Positions 29,067 through 40,266 are shown, counted from the first letter of the stretch. The stretch: DNA of 64,000 bases from a beta proteobacterium MWH-UniP1 (GCA_036362785.1 CP143625.1:1055401-1119400); one strand, 5' to 3'. Numbers and translations are program-made. Notes: generated by a model not told the origin, from the sequence alone.

Positions 29067-29660
29067 GTGCAAAAACTATTTCTAGTCGTGGATAAGGTGT
29101 CCACATGGATTGGCCAGGCGTTTTCCTGGCTGATCGTCGCACTAACGCTGCTGATTGGCTGGGAAGTGTTTTCGCGCTACGTCATGAATAACCCACACCC
29201 TTGGGTGTTCGATGCGCAGATGATGCTCTACGGCTCTTTGTTCATGATGGCCGGTGCTTATACGCTTGCGAAAAGTGGCCATGTCCGCGGTGATATTTTG
29301 TATGGCTTTTTAAAGCCCCGCACACAGGCAACTCTGGATTTGATTTTGTATGTGGTGTTTTTTATCCCCGGCATCATTGCACTGATTTATGCCGGTTACT
29401 ACTACGCTGCCGATTCCTGGCGCATTAACGAACACTCTTCCATCACGGCAGACGGCCCGCCCATTTACCCCTTCAAAACCATTATTCCGTTGGCGGGTGG
29501 ACTATTGATTGTTCAGGGGTTAGTTGAAATTCTGCGCTGTATCGTCTGCATCAAAAATGGCGAATGGCCATCGCGTGAGCATGACGTGGAAGAGGTCGAC
29601 GTGGAAGAACTCAAGGCCATGGTGAGCCACGACGACGAAGGAGCAAAACGCCATGCGTAA
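29067..29660 (+). CDS. TRAP transporter small permease (DctQ)
   Basis: Small membrane subunit of the TRAP transporter, with four predicted membrane helices, e.g. FSWLIVALTLLIGWEVFSRY and ATLDLILYVVFFIPGIIALI. The start is uncertain: GTG 29067 gives MQKLFLVVDKVSTWIGQ, which suits the family, while an in-frame TTG at 29040 lies against the terminator and has no ribosome-binding site. The C-terminus is acidic (EEVDVEELKAMVSHDDE). It overlaps dctM by 8 bases. Confidence 0.88.
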   Translation: MQKLFLVVDKVSTWIGQAFSWLIVALTLLIGWEVFSRYVMNNPHPWVFDAQMMLYGSLFMMAGAYTLAKSGHVRGDILYGFLKPRTQATLDLILYVVFFIPGIIALIYAGYYYAADSWRINEHSSITADGPPIYPFKTIIPLAGGLLIVQGLVEILRCIVCIKNGEWPSREHDVEEVDVEELKAMVSHDDEGAKRHA

Positions 29661-31563
29661 AGAACTACTGTTTGGTTTTTCCATCATGGCCCTTGTGGTC
29701 ATCGGAACGCTAGCGTTCTTGCCATGGGGCAATATTCAGTCGGGCCATCTGGGCCTGCTGATGCTCTCGCTGGTGGTGGTGGCCATCATGATGGGCTTTC
29801 CCACGGCCTTTACCCTGATGGGTATGGGCGTGATCTTCACCTTCTTTGCCTATTACATGCGCGAGCCTAATCTTGCGCTGGACAACACCCTGGCGCTCAT
29901 GGTGCAGCGGACATTTGCCGTCATGACCAATGACGTGCTGATTGCCATTCCGCTCTTCGTGTTCATGGGCTATCTGGTGGAGCGTGCCAACCTGATTGAA
30001 AAGCTCTTCCGCTCATTGCATTTGGCACTCGTGCGTGTGCCGGGCTCTTTGGCGGTGGCCACCATTTTTACCTGTGCAGTCTTTGCAACGGCGACCGGTA
30101 TTGTTGGTGCAGTTGTCACGCTCATGGGGTTGCTGGCCTTGCCACAGATGCTCAAAGGCGGTTACGACGTGCGGGTCTCCGCCGGCTCGATTACCGCCGG
30201 TGGCTGCTTGGGTATTTTGATTCCGCCATCCGTCATGCTGATTGTGTACGGCGCCACTGCTGGCGTGTCGGTGGTGCAGCTTTATGCTGGTGCGTTCTTC
30301 CCCGGCATCATGCTGGCCTGCTTGTATGTCGGCTATGTGATCATTCTGGCCAAGCTCAAGCCAAACCTGATGCCGCCGTTGTCGGAAGAAGAGCGCAAGG
30401 TGCCACTGCCCCAGGCCTATGAGCAGATGAAGTCGGCCTTTAGCGATCGCGTGCTTCCCTCGCTCATGAAGGCAGTCGTTGGTTCACGCAATGTTGGTGT
30501 ACCGACCGGCCAAGTGCTGCGTACCGGTTTTGTTGCTCTGCTGCCAGCCCTGGCCTTTGTGGCCATCATGGGTGGCACTTATCAGTTGGTCACCGCACCA
30601 GCCAAGGTCGATGAGTCCGCTGGCCTTGTCGAGATGGGTGCTGGTTTTGAGTCCGAGGAATACAAATCCGAAGACGGTGGTGGGCTTGAAGAGCCCCCGG
30701 GCGCAGAGGAGATCGCCGCTGAGCCTGCACCGGCCAATGCACCAGTAGCCGCGGCACAGGCCCCTGCGCCGGAAGCTGCAGCGCCTGCTGCCGCAGTCGC
30801 TGAACCGGTGCCGGCTCCCACTTGGTACTGGGTCACGCTTGGGGTGACAGCCGTCTTAATGCTGGCTTTTTATGCCCTCTTTACCTGGGCAAGGCTTGAA
30901 ATCTTCAAGATGCTGCTGGGTTCGTTCTTCCCCTTGGCGGTTTTAATTCTGGCGGTGTTGGGCTCGATCGTGTTTGGCTTGGCAACGCCAACTGAGGCCG
31001 CTGCAGTGGGCGGCATTGGTGGTGCCGTGCTGGCTGCAGCCTATCGGCGCCTGAACTTCCAGGTGATTAAAGAATCGTCCTTCTTGACGGCGAAAACCAG
31101 TGCCATGGTTTGCTGGCTCTTTGTGGGCTCATCCATCTTCTCTGCAGCGTTTGCGTTGTTGGGCGGCCAGGAGTTGGTCGAGGCATGGGTATTGAGCCTG
31201 GGTCTCACGCCAATTGAATTCATGATCTTGTCGCAGATCATCATCTTCTTGTTGGGCTGGCCTTTGGAGTGGACCGAGATCATCGTGATCTTCATGCCAA
31301 TCTTTATTCCGTTGTTGGCGAAGTTTGGTATTGACCCATTGTTCTTCGGCCTGCTGGTGGCCCTGAACCTGCAGACGGCCTTCTTGTCGCCACCCGTGGC
31401 CATGTCAGCCTTCTATCTGAAGGGTGTGGCACCACCCCATGTCACGCTAAATCAGATCTTCGCGGGCATGATGCCGTTTATGGCGATTCAGGTGCTGGCC
31501 GTGGTCTTGCTCTACACCTTCCCGGCAATCGGGATGTGGCTGCCAACGGTGTTGTATCGCTAG
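29653..31563 (+). CDS. TRAP transporter large permease (DctM) with central insert
   Basis: Catalytic membrane subunit of the Na+-coupled TRAP transporter. At 636 aa it is much longer than the usual ~430. DctM signatures are present, e.g. MGFPTAFTLMGMGVIFTF, VFMGYLVERANLIEKLF, SITAGGCLGILIPPSVMLIV and near the end LNLQTAFLSPPVAMSAFYLK. The extra length is a segment of about 80 residues (roughly 310-392), acidic then Pro/Ala-rich (APANAPVAAAQAPAPEAAAP), plus extra helices around it. Confidence 0.92.
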   Translation: MRKELLFGFSIMALVVIGTLAFLPWGNIQSGHLGLLMLSLVVVAIMMGFPTAFTLMGMGVIFTFFAYYMREPNLALDNTLALMVQRTFAVMTNDVLIAIPLFVFMGYLVERANLIEKLFRSLHLALVRVPGSLAVATIFTCAVFATATGIVGAVVTLMGLLALPQMLKGGYDVRVSAGSITAGGCLGILIPPSVMLIVYGATAGVSVVQLYAGAFFPGIMLACLYVGYVIILAKLKPNLMPPLSEEERKVPLPQAYEQMKSAFSDRVLPSLMKAVVGSRNVGVPTGQVLRTGFVALLPALAFVAIMGGTYQLVTAPAKVDESAGLVEMGAGFESEEYKSEDGGGLEEPPGAEEIAAEPAPANAPVAAAQAPAPEAAAPAAAVAEPVPAPTWYWVTLGVTAVLMLAFYALFTWARLEIFKMLLGSFFPLAVLILAVLGSIVFGLATPTEAAAVGGIGGAVLAAAYRRLNFQVIKESSFLTAKTSAMVCWLFVGSSIFSAAFALLGGQELVEAWVLSLGLTPIEFMILSQIIIFLLGWPLEWTEIIVIFMPIFIPLLAKFGIDPLFFGLLVALNLQTAFLSPPVAMSAFYLKGVAPPHVTLNQIFAGMMPFMAIQVLAVVLLYTFPAIGMWLPTVLYR

Positions 31564-31577
31564 CGCCGTATAAAAAA

Positions 31578-31616
31578 GAGTGGCGCGCCCGCAGTTTTAT
31601 ATGCGGGCAGCCACTC
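31578..31616 (+). terminator. Hairpin after dctM
   Basis: GAGTGG..GCCCGC pairs with GCGGGC..CCACTC across AGTTTTATAT (31578-31616). It is a stable stem but without a clean T-run. It lies 15 bases after the dctM stop and just before a second, better terminator. Confidence 0.55.
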
Positions 31617-31633
31617 AGACCAATCTGGAAAAT

Positions 31634-31667
31634 AAAAAGGGCCGGCAAGAAATTGCTGGCCCTTTTG
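31634..31667. terminator. Bidirectional intrinsic terminator
   Basis: AAAAAGGGCCGGCA (31634-31647) pairs with TGCTGGCCCTTTT (31654-31666). A-run on one side and T-run on the other make it work in both directions, ending dctM from the left and the MetA-like gene from the right. Confidence 0.85.
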
Positions 31668-31687
31668 CTTGGTGCTTGGCGCCTTGG

Positions 31688-32590
31688 TTAGAAATACTGT
31701 GTGAAGCGCAGGATCACGTGTCGGTCTTCTTTAAAGCCGTTTTCAGTTTTAATGTCGCCGCCGTATTGCAGGGTGATGCGTGAACTGGTGAAGTGGTAAT
31801 AGCCGGTGAGTTGATAGCGATGAACAGCAACTCGGTTGTCGCGATCAACGCCGTCATGTTGGGTCTCCCCGCCAGCCGTATAAAAGTAACTGGCCCCAAG
31901 GCCAATATTTTGATTTAGGCGATACGCTAGTGACGTCTGGCCGGCGTAAAGTGGCTTGCGCGACAAGCGAACCGTCTTCGTCGATCCGGCTCGCCCCTGA
32001 AGAAAATCATCGTTATCGCCATACCACGTCGTATCAAAGGCGACCTGCCAGCCGAATCTGCCCCACACCCTTTGGTGATAGCCCACCTGTAGGCTGCCGC
32101 GGTAGCGGTTCTCGCCAAGGTTGGTGTTAAGCGATGCCTGTGTGTATTTGGGATCGTAGTCACCGGTTGGTAAAAACAGGTAACCCGCAACGCCAAAAAA
32201 CTGGTGTCGCTCGCGATCTGCATAGGGCCAGGTGCCAAGCATCAACACCAGGTCACCCATATTGCTTGGCGCATCGAGCGCGCCAGTATTCGGTGTTGTG
32301 TCGATTCGGCCGTATGGGACCTGTAGATAGGCCACTGAGGGACGGCCTGACCATTCAAAAGACCCGGCTAGCCGAACGTGGAATTGGGATAGGTCGAGTT
32401 GATTGTCGCCGGCCGCTTTTGAGCCCTTCGAGTAATAAGAGCCCCGTTCACTGTACGTGTACCCAAATTGCACGGATTGCAAGCCCGGCGGTGGGGCAAC
32501 AGCGTCTTCCGGCTGCAGATCAATGGCTTGGGCCGGCCGGGAAACTGCGGCGCCTAGACATATCGCAAAGACAGCGGAAGTTTTTTTCAT
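31688..32590 (-). CDS. Outer-membrane beta-barrel protein, MetA-pathway-of-phenol-degradation family
   Basis: The 300 aa protein has a signal peptide ending at RPAQAID and a predicted outer-membrane barrel with repeated alternating strands and a C-terminal aromatic end (LRFTQYF). It matches the MetA-like family by QFGYTYSERGSYY, GDLVLMLGTWPYAD, YLFLPTGDYD and LGENRYRGSLQVGYHQRVWG. Members are thought to help uptake of hydrophobic or aromatic compounds. It converges on the TRAP genes, so a functional link is possible but not shown. Confidence 0.82.
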   Translation of the reverse strand: MKKTSAVFAICLGAAVSRPAQAIDLQPEDAVAPPPGLQSVQFGYTYSERGSYYSKGSKAAGDNQLDLSQFHVRLAGSFEWSGRPSVAYLQVPYGRIDTTPNTGALDAPSNMGDLVLMLGTWPYADRERHQFFGVAGYLFLPTGDYDPKYTQASLNTNLGENRYRGSLQVGYHQRVWGRFGWQVAFDTTWYGDNDDFLQGRAGSTKTVRLSRKPLYAGQTSLAYRLNQNIGLGASYFYTAGGETQHDGVDRDNRVAVHRYQLTGYYHFTSSRITLQYGGDIKTENGFKEDRHVILRFTQYF

Positions 32591-32669
32591 CGTTGATCGA
32601 TTTTAGAGCGGGAATTTATGACCCTTGGGTAAAATAGAGGCTTGATTGATAACAATGAGGGTTATACCT

Positions 32670-33984
<1,315 letters not shown>

Positions 33985-33992
<8 letters not shown>

Positions 33993-34764
33993 TCTTGGCC
34001 TTTGCCTTGAGTGCCTGCTGGAAGTCTTGCAGCTTGCGGCGGCGCATAGATTCAGCCAACTGATCTTTCACTTCTTCAAAGGCGGGCGGTTTCGATTGAC
34101 GGGTGTCGTCAAGGCGAATCACGTGCCATCCGAACTGGGTCTGCACCGGTGTCTCGGTAAATTTTCCTTTTTGCAGCGCGACCATGGCTTTGGAGAAGGG
34201 CTCAACGAAGGAGTTGGCACCTGCCCAATCCAGGTCACCACCATTAGCAGCGGAGCCTGGGTCTTTGGATTGTTTGGCGAGTTGCTCAAACTTGGTGCCC
34301 TTTTTCAACTGCTCGATGATGGCTTTGGCTTCTTCTTCTTTTTCCACCAGGATATGGCGGGCCCGGTATTCTTTACCGGCATCGCCTGCGGTGAGGCGGT
34401 CGTACTCGGCTTTTAAGTCTGCATCCGTGATGGCGGATTTTTTAAGTTCGTCTTGCACCAAGGCGTTGATCAGCACCTGCTGGCGGGTGTTATCGAGCTG
34501 GAACTTCACATCGGCTTTGGCGGGTAGCCCGCGACGCTCGGCTTCTTGCACCAGAATCTCACGATCCACCAATTCCTGGCGCACCATGGCCTGCAACTGC
34601 GGCGTGTCTTGCTGGCCCTGTTTAATAAGTTCTTGAACAAACGCATCGGCCCTGGCACGGCTAATGGGTTTGCCGTTGACCACGGCAATGTTCTGCGCAG
34701 CAGCGATTCCGCCTGCGGCGATCAACGCCGAGGCAACAAGGGTTTTGGCAACCAATACTTTCAT
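33985..34764 (-). CDS. Parvulin-type peptidyl-prolyl isomerase
   Basis: Periplasmic foldase of 259 aa. The signal peptide ends near GIAAAQN. A SurA-like helical N-terminal domain (NGKPISRARADAFVQEL..LVDREILVQEAERRG) is followed by the parvulin domain with both signature histidines, YRARHILVEKEEEAK and QFGWHVIRLDD. It overlaps bolA by 4 bases (ATGA). It is a paralogue of the gene at 48744-49565, which lacks these histidines. Confidence 0.93.
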
Positions 34765-35042
34765 GAAGACTCCGAGGGGTCACGCGCGTCAATTGATAGG
34801 GCGTGGATACGCGCGGGGATCCAGTCGCTCAAGGGATCATACACAAGCCGGTGGCGGGCCACCCGGTTTTTACCTGCAAACACCGAGGAAACAAGCGTGA
34901 CGTGGAAATGGCCCCCACCAGCCACCGCGCCCGCATGGCCATGATGTTTGGCACTGTCATCCCGAACCGAGACGTAATCCAGGGGCAGGGCGGCCTTGAG
35001 CCGTTCCTCGATTTCTTGGGCACTTGGGGCGAGAAAGCTCAT
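34761..35042 (-). CDS. BolA family protein
   Basis: The 93 aa protein has the BolA fold signatures EIEERLKAALPLDYVSVRDD, AKHHGHAG with conserved His, GGHFHVTLVSSVFAGKNRVA and RHRLVYDPL, and ARIHALSI at the end. BolA proteins partner with monothiol glutaredoxins in Fe-S trafficking and affect cell shape. It is packed between yciB and the parvulin gene with 4-base overlaps on both sides. Confidence 0.93.
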   Translation of the reverse strand: MSFLAPSAQEIEERLKAALPLDYVSVRDDSAKHHGHAGAVAGGGHFHVTLVSSVFAGKNRVARHRLVYDPLSDWIPARIHALSIDARDPSESS

Positions 35043-35599
35043 TGGTCTTTGTCCTTTAACACGTCTGGCAACTCAGCCGTGGCAAACCGGTTCATCCACA
35101 GGGCCTGGCCAATCACAAAGGCAATCGTGAGACCAATGGAACCAAACAACTTGAAATTGACCCAGGTGTCGGTGGAAAAGTTATTGGCCACCCAAGTGTT
35201 CAGTAGCGCCATCATCACAAAAAACACGCCCCAGGCGGCATTGAGTTTTGCCCAGGCATGCCGGGGCATGTCAATTTTTGAGCCCATGAGCTTTTGAATG
35301 ACCAGCGTTTTGGACACCAGTTGTGGCGCCAGCAAGGCAATGGCAAATAGGCCATAGAGCAGGGTGGGTTTCAGTTTGATGAAGCGCTCATCATGCAACA
35401 GGATGGTCGCACCACCGAAGACCACGATCAGCGCCAGGCTTACCCACTGCATGGTGTCGATCTTGTGGCCGGATAACCGCATCCAGGCCATCAGCACCAG
35501 GGTGGCGATAATCGCAACCCCAGTGGCCCAATACAAATCCACAGTCTTATAGACCACAAAAAACAAGACAATTGGCAGCCAGTCGGCGAGTAGTTTCAT
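35039..35599 (-). CDS. yciB: Inner membrane protein YciB (septation protein A family)
   Basis: The 186 aa hydrophobic protein has about five membrane helices. Family segments are LADWLPIVLFFVVYKTVDLY at the N-terminus, FGGATILLHDERFIKLKPT and LNAAWGVFFVMMALLNTWVA. YciB is linked to cell envelope and division. The operon yciB-bolA-ppi with 4-base overlaps is common in Burkholderiales. Confidence 0.94.
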   Translation of the reverse strand: MKLLADWLPIVLFFVVYKTVDLYWATGVAIIATLVLMAWMRLSGHKIDTMQWVSLALIVVFGGATILLHDERFIKLKPTLLYGLFAIALLAPQLVSKTLVIQKLMGSKIDMPRHAWAKLNAAWGVFFVMMALLNTWVANNFSTDTWVNFKLFGSIGLTIAFVIGQALWMNRFATAELPDVLKDKDQ

Positions 35600-35629
35600 G
35601 ACACCGGATTTTACGGGGAATGCGCTGGC

Positions 35630-36013
35630 CTAGCTTTTGTTGAACTTCACCGATGCCGAATTCACGCAATACCGCAGGCCCGTGGGCTGGGGCCCATCAT
35701 CAAAGACATGGCCTAAGTGGGCATCGCAGTTGTCACACAGAATTTCCGTGCGAATCATGCCATGTGTCGTATCGCGTTCCTCGCGAATCACATCTGGGGC
35801 AATCGCCTGCCAATAGCTGGGCCAGCCACAGCCGGCATCGAACTTGGTTGCCGAATCAAAAAGCGGCGTGCCACAGCACACACAGTGATACACACCCTTT
35901 TCAAAGTGATCCCAATACCGGCCGGTAAAGGGTGGCTCGGTCGCCTTTTGGCGGGTGACCTGATATTCCATGGGGCTGAGTTCTTGCTTGTACTCGTCGT
36001 CGGTTTTTTTCAT
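35630..36013 (-). CDS. msrB: Peptide-methionine (R)-S-oxide reductase
   Basis: Repairs oxidised methionine (R-sulfoxide). Length is 127 aa. The zinc pairs CVCCG and CDNC, the substrate motif GCGWPSY, and the catalytic Cys in [13 protein letters not shown] are all present. Its ATG overlaps the selO stop (ATGA), so the two are coupled; both relate to redox stress. Confidence 0.96.
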   Translation of the reverse strand: MKKTDDEYKQELSPMEYQVTRQKATEPPFTGRYWDHFEKGVYHCVCCGTPLFDSATKFDAGCGWPSYWQAIAPDVIREERDTTHGMIRTEILCDNCDAHLGHVFDDGPQPTGLRYCVNSASVKFNKS

Positions 36014-37632
36014 GAGGAGCAGCTTACCGATAAATGTTGGGCCCAGTCGGGCGGTGGGCCAGCATAACGCTCGCAGTCGGGGTGTTCGTCAAAGGGCGAC
36101 TGCAGTGCGCGAAAGACCTGTTCAAAGGCGGTGGTGTCGCCTTCGTCGCGCACACCACGGATCACCTCTTCGGCGACCCAGTTGCGCAGAACAAACTTGG
36201 GGTTGACTTCGCGCATCTGTGCATTGCGCCGCTCTGGATCAAGGCCTGTCACCGCTAAACTCTGCTGGGCAGCTTCCCGATAACGGGCAAGCCAGGGCCG
36301 TACCGCATCCCGATCCAACACCACATTCAGGAATGCATCGTCGTTGGATTCGGACAGCGCACGAAAGGCCTGGGTGTAATCGATTCGGTGGGCCTGCATG
36401 AGTTGATAAAACTCAGACAGCAATGGGTCCCACGTGCTTTGCGCAATGCCTTGCAGGCCGAACTTTTCCCTCAGGATCTGCTGCATGGCCTGGGCATAGG
36501 TGGCCTTAAAGGTTTCGAGTGCTGGTGCCAGGCGGTCGGCGTTGCCAACAAGGGGATAGAGCGCACTGGCCAGTCGGCCAATATTCCACAAGCCCACCTG
36601 GGGCTGAGCCTGGTAGCGATAACGGCCACTGTGGTCTGAGTGATTGCAGATGTGGTCCGCATCAAAGGCATCCATAAAGCCAAATGGGCCGTAATCAATA
36701 GTTAAGCCCAGAATTGAAAAATTGTCGGTATTCATTACGCCGTGCATGAAGCCCACGCCCATCCACTGGGCCATGAGTCGCGCGGTTTTTTCTGAAACGC
36801 AGTTCAGAAGTTCAATGCTCAGTTGATCAATGGGCAGTGTCTGTGCCTGGTGGCGCGCCTCTGACAACGCGTGTGGATCAAAAGCACTGCCACGAAAAGC
36901 CGGAGTAAAAAATTCTGGCCAGACATGGCGCACCAGCCGCTCAAGTAAATCCACACGGCCACGGCTGGTGAAGTACTCAAAATTTCCAAACCGCACAAAG
37001 CTCGGCGCCAATCGACAGACCACCGCAGCGGTCTCCATCGTCTCGCGCACGACCGGTTCACTTGAGATGGTGAGTGATAGTGCCCGCGTGGTGGGGATGC
37101 CCAGACCATGCATCGCTTCAGAGCAGAGAAATTCACGAATCGAGGAACGCAATACTGCACGGCCATCTGCGAAACGGGCGTACGGCGTTGGGCCGGCCCC
37201 TTTTAACTGCAATTCCCAGCCATGAATGGCACCAAGGTTGAGCGCACGGCCATCACCGAGCCTTGGGGCAAAGCCGCCAAACTGATGGCCCGCGTAGACC
37301 GCGGCATAGGGCTGAAGATGGTCCGGTGCCGCGCAGCCTGACAAGACTTTTAGCCAGGCGTCACTCTGCGTCAGGCCAGCTGGCTCCTGGCCAATCAGGC
37401 GGGCAGCCTGAGTGGATACCGCAAGCCACTGGGCATCCGACGTGGGGCTTGGGTCACAGTGCCGCACAAAGGGCTCATCCGGGTCCGATTCGATCTGCGC
37501 AAACCCCTTGGTCCAGGCCTGCTCGGGCAAGGACTCGGCAAGCGAGACCCGCGGGGCTGTGCCCGGTGCCGCATGGGAAGACAGCGGTGGCAGCAGGGGG
37601 GCAGTCGAAAACGGGGGGTGAGGCGCGTTCAT
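36010..37632 (-). CDS. selO: Protein adenylyltransferase SelO (YdiU)
   Basis: Pseudokinase-fold enzyme that transfers AMP to Ser/Thr/Tyr of redox proteins. Length is 540 aa. Signatures are [60 protein letters not shown] and the metal/nucleotide site [20 protein letters not shown]. The C-terminus ends CSS, where the human protein has selenocysteine-Ser-Ser, so the redox residue is kept as Cys. It is coupled to msrB. Confidence 0.95.
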   Translation of the reverse strand: MNAPHPPFSTAPLLPPLSSHAAPGTAPRVSLAESLPEQAWTKGFAQIESDPDEPFVRHCDPSPTSDAQWLAVSTQAARLIGQEPAGLTQSDAWLKVLSGCAAPDHLQPYAAVYAGHQFGGFAPRLGDGRALNLGAIHGWELQLKGAGPTPYARFADGRAVLRSSIREFLCSEAMHGLGIPTTRALSLTISSEPVVRETMETAAVVCRLAPSFVRFGNFEYFTSRGRVDLLERLVRHVWPEFFTPAFRGSAFDPHALSEARHQAQTLPIDQLSIELLNCVSEKTARLMAQWMGVGFMHGVMNTDNFSILGLTIDYGPFGFMDAFDADHICNHSDHSGRYRYQAQPQVGLWNIGRLASALYPLVGNADRLAPALETFKATYAQAMQQILREKFGLQGIAQSTWDPLLSEFYQLMQAHRIDYTQAFRALSESNDDAFLNVVLDRDAVRPWLARYREAAQQSLAVTGLDPERRNAQMREVNPKFVLRNWVAEEVIRGVRDEGDTTAFEQVFRALQSPFDEHPDCERYAGPPPDWAQHLSVSCSS

Positions 37633-37667
37633 GGGCAGTAATGGTAAGTCTTGCTATCGTTACGGTC

Positions 37668-38090
37668 ATGGATAACCCGCTAAAACCTAGTTTTACTCCC
37701 TTTGTGGCCCATCTCGGTGCGGAGATGGTGAGCATGAGCAAGGGGCAGGCTGAAATCAAACTTCAACTCCAACCCCACATGGAAAATGGCCTTGGTGTCG
37801 CCCACGGCGGCCTGGTCATGACCATGCTGGATGTGGTGATGGCGCTAGCGGCCAAATCCTCCGACCCTGACGGTCTGGGGGTGGTCACGATCGAGATGAA
37901 GACCAGCTTTCTGCGGCCCGCCCGTGGCGAGATTCATGGCTTTGGCTGGTGTGACCATTACTCCAGCACCATGGCCTTTTGTCGCGGCGAATTGCGCGAC
38001 ACTCAGGGCCGTCTGCTGGCCCAAGCCATGGGCACCTTTAAGCGCATGGCCAGTCTGGGTGGCCGAAAAAAGCACGTTGGGTCAGATTAA
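37668..38090 (+). CDS. PaaI-family hotdog thioesterase
   Basis: The 140 aa protein starts at ATG 37668 (MDNPLKPSFTPFVAHLGAE). The frame is open a further 405 bases upstream, but that part is antisense to selO and is rejected; ATG 37641 is a weaker alternative. The hotdog helix motif is MENGLGVAHGGLVMTMLDVV, followed by VVTIEMKTSFLRPARG. Likely hydrolyses acyl-CoA; the acyl group is unknown. It is divergent from selO and meets ygfZ tail to tail. Confidence 0.88.
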   Translation: MDNPLKPSFTPFVAHLGAEMVSMSKGQAEIKLQLQPHMENGLGVAHGGLVMTMLDVVMALAAKSSDPDGLGVVTIEMKTSFLRPARGEIHGFGWCDHYSSTMAFCRGELRDTQGRLLAQAMGTFKRMASLGGRKKHVGSD

Positions 38091-39140
38091 TTAGGCGGCG
38101 GCCGGAAAACTGTACGGCAGTGGCTTTTGCTCGAGATTCGGGCCAACGAGTGTCTCAAGGTGTAAATCTCCCGCCTCCCAGGCCTCTAGCGTGCACTCGA
38201 CCAACAGGCTTGCACCAGCAACCGGATCGCCGGCCGCATTAAAGCGCTGCGCACAATCAACCACCTGGCCGCATGGCTCGTGCGGGATCTTGGCCGACCA
38301 GACGTCTGCGCCCACCAGGCCAGCGCAATCCTGCGGCGTCTCTTGTAAGTCGACACGAAAACTGCGCCGCTTTAATTTGCCCAAATATTGGCTTCTGGCC
38401 ACCACTTCCTGGCCGGGGTAGCAGCCCTTGGTAAAGCTCACGCCGTTGGTGAGTTCGAAGTTGATCATCTGTGGCACAAAGGCCTCTTTGGTCCTTTCCC
38501 ATACCCAAGCCTTGGCATTCTGAATTTCAGAGTAACGCCATGCAGTCTCGGGCAATTCCTTGGCTTGATTCAATGTTTCTTGTGCGGCTGCGATTTGTGC
38601 AGTAGACCCCACCAGCCATGCTCGCTGACCCAGGGTGGGGCAGGCCGACTCGGCAATCAGCCAGGGGCCGGTGGGCACGTTTTCAGCACCGTTAGCGCCA
38701 GTCTGCGATGTGCTTCCAAGATCAATCACTGCCATTGGGGCACGATCACCATTTTTGGCGAGCTCTACCTGGCCTGCAGCGGTCCATGCCCCCCAAAGCC
38801 CAAGCACCTGCAGATGTGAATCGGTCGATGAAAACGTTGCCTTTGCCCGAAGAACAAACATGCGAAGCCGTTTGATAGTGGATTCGGCCAGCTCAGCCGG
38901 CATCACGTGGCCCAGGGTGTCGGCATTGATTCGCCACTGCAAAAACGTGGCCATCAGGCGGCCCTTGGGCGTGCAATAGCCGGTTCGCTGGCTCGCCAAT
39001 TGCGCAAGCCCCACCACATCGTTGGTGAGTTGCCCCTGCAAAAAGCTATTGGCATCGCTACCCGTTACGGTAAAGCCCGTAAAGCCGGCCAGCGCACAGA
39101 ATTTGTCAGCGTTAAACAGTGAAGAAACCGGGATTGTCAT
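38091..39140 (-). CDS. ygfZ: Folate-binding Fe-S cluster repair/maturation protein YgfZ
   Basis: The 349 aa protein has the GcvT-like fold and binds tetrahydrofolate to help assemble certain Fe-S enzymes. The hallmark KGCYPGQEVVARSQYLGKLK is intact, and the N-terminus reads FTVTGSDANSFLQGQLTNDV. It is divergent from mltG with a 55-base gap, a conserved pairing in betaproteobacteria. Confidence 0.93.
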   Translation of the reverse strand: MTIPVSSLFNADKFCALAGFTGFTVTGSDANSFLQGQLTNDVVGLAQLASQRTGYCTPKGRLMATFLQWRINADTLGHVMPAELAESTIKRLRMFVLRAKATFSSTDSHLQVLGLWGAWTAAGQVELAKNGDRAPMAVIDLGSTSQTGANGAENVPTGPWLIAESACPTLGQRAWLVGSTAQIAAAQETLNQAKELPETAWRYSEIQNAKAWVWERTKEAFVPQMINFELTNGVSFTKGCYPGQEVVARSQYLGKLKRRSFRVDLQETPQDCAGLVGADVWSAKIPHEPCGQVVDCAQRFNAAGDPVAGASLLVECTLEAWEAGDLHLETLVGPNLEQKPLPYSFPAAA

Positions 39141-39195
39141 AAGCGAAGAGCAGCGATCTAAATGGGCAAAGAAGGTCTGCCCTTAATATAGCGGG

Positions 39196-40266
39196 ATGCC
39201 TGGGCGAAAACGATATACCCCCTCACGGCGGGGCAACATTTCCATTTTTCAGCGAGCCATCCGTTGGCTGGTGGTCAGTCTGGTTGCGGCCTTTGTTTTC
39301 CTTGGCGCGGGTCTGTTCTGGCTTGACCAGCAGACCAGCCGGCCTGTGCATCAGGGCGCCAAGGCCATTGAATTAATCGTGCCTTATGGCACATCTGCCC
39401 GGGGCGTGGCGGGCCTGCTGCGCGACGCTGGCGTACAGATCGACGAAGGGCTATTTCTGATTCAGGCCCGCTGGATTGGGGTACACCGGCAATTGCAGGC
39501 GGGTGTCTACCAAGTTGAACCGGGCTTAAGCAAAAAACAACTCATTCTTCGGCTGGCTGGCTTAGATGAGAGCGTCACCACTTTGCGCATCGTCGAGGGC
39601 TGGACGGTTCGCCAGGTGATCGAGGCCGCCGAAAAAAACCCAGATCTTCGTGTTGATTTGCCTGCCTATCGGCAGCCCAGGGAACTCGCCAAGATCATCG
39701 GAGCGCCCGCAGAACACCCCGAGGGCTGGCTCTATCCCGATCTTTACGTGGTGCAAAAGGGAAGTTCGCTCACCGAGCTGTTGCGCCGATCCGTTCGCAC
39801 CCAGGCCCAGATTCTGGATCGGGAATGGAATAAACGGGCCGCTGGCCTGCCGTATGCATCAATGCAAGAAGCGCTGATTGTGGCCTCGATTGTGGAAAAA
39901 GAAACCCAGTTTCCAGGGGATCGCGAGCGGGTTGCTGCAGTGTTTGCCAATCGATTGCGCCAGGGCATGCCACTTCAGGCCGACCCCACGGTGATCTATG
40001 GCTTGGGCGATCGGTTTAAGGGCGACATCACCAAGGCCCACCTGCGTAAAGATACGCCTTACAACACCTACACCCGCAAACGGCTGCCCCCCACACCCAT
40101 ATCCAACCCAGGCCTTCGGGCCGTGAGGGCGGTGATGAACCCCGCCCAATCCAAGGCGCTTTATTTCGTGGCTCGGGGGGATGGAAGCTCAGAATTTTCC
40201 GAGACCCTGGAGCAGCATAATTCAGCGGTAGATCGATTCATTCGGCGGATCAAGGGTCAGATATGA
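39196..40266 (+). CDS. mltG: Endolytic murein transglycosylase
   Basis: Inner-membrane lytic transglycosylase that cuts nascent glycan strands. Length is 356 aa. One membrane helix lies near residues 17-38 (WLVVSLVAAFVFLGAGLFWL), then a LysM-like region, then the YceG catalytic domain with the Glu in ALIVASIVEKETQFPGDRER and LRQGMPLQADPTVIYGLG, and the closing NPAQSKALYFVARGDGS. The stop overlaps the tmk ATG (ATGA). Confidence 0.95.
   Translation: MPGRKRYTPSRRGNISIFQRAIRWLVVSLVAAFVFLGAGLFWLDQQTSRPVHQGAKAIELIVPYGTSARGVAGLLRDAGVQIDEGLFLIQARWIGVHRQLQAGVYQVEPGLSKKQLILRLAGLDESVTTLRIVEGWTVRQVIEAAEKNPDLRVDLPAYRQPRELAKIIGAPAEHPEGWLYPDLYVVQKGSSLTELLRRSVRTQAQILDREWNKRAAGLPYASMQEALIVASIVEKETQFPGDRERVAAVFANRLRQGMPLQADPTVIYGLGDRFKGDITKAHLRKDTPYNTYTRKRLPPTPISNPGLRAVRAVMNPAQSKALYFVARGDGSSEFSETLEQHNSAVDRFIRRIKGQI

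Noticed and set aside
37263-37667. N-terminal extension of the thioesterase frame
   Set aside because: Overlaps selO on the other strand and has no family similarity; the hotdog protein begins at 37668.
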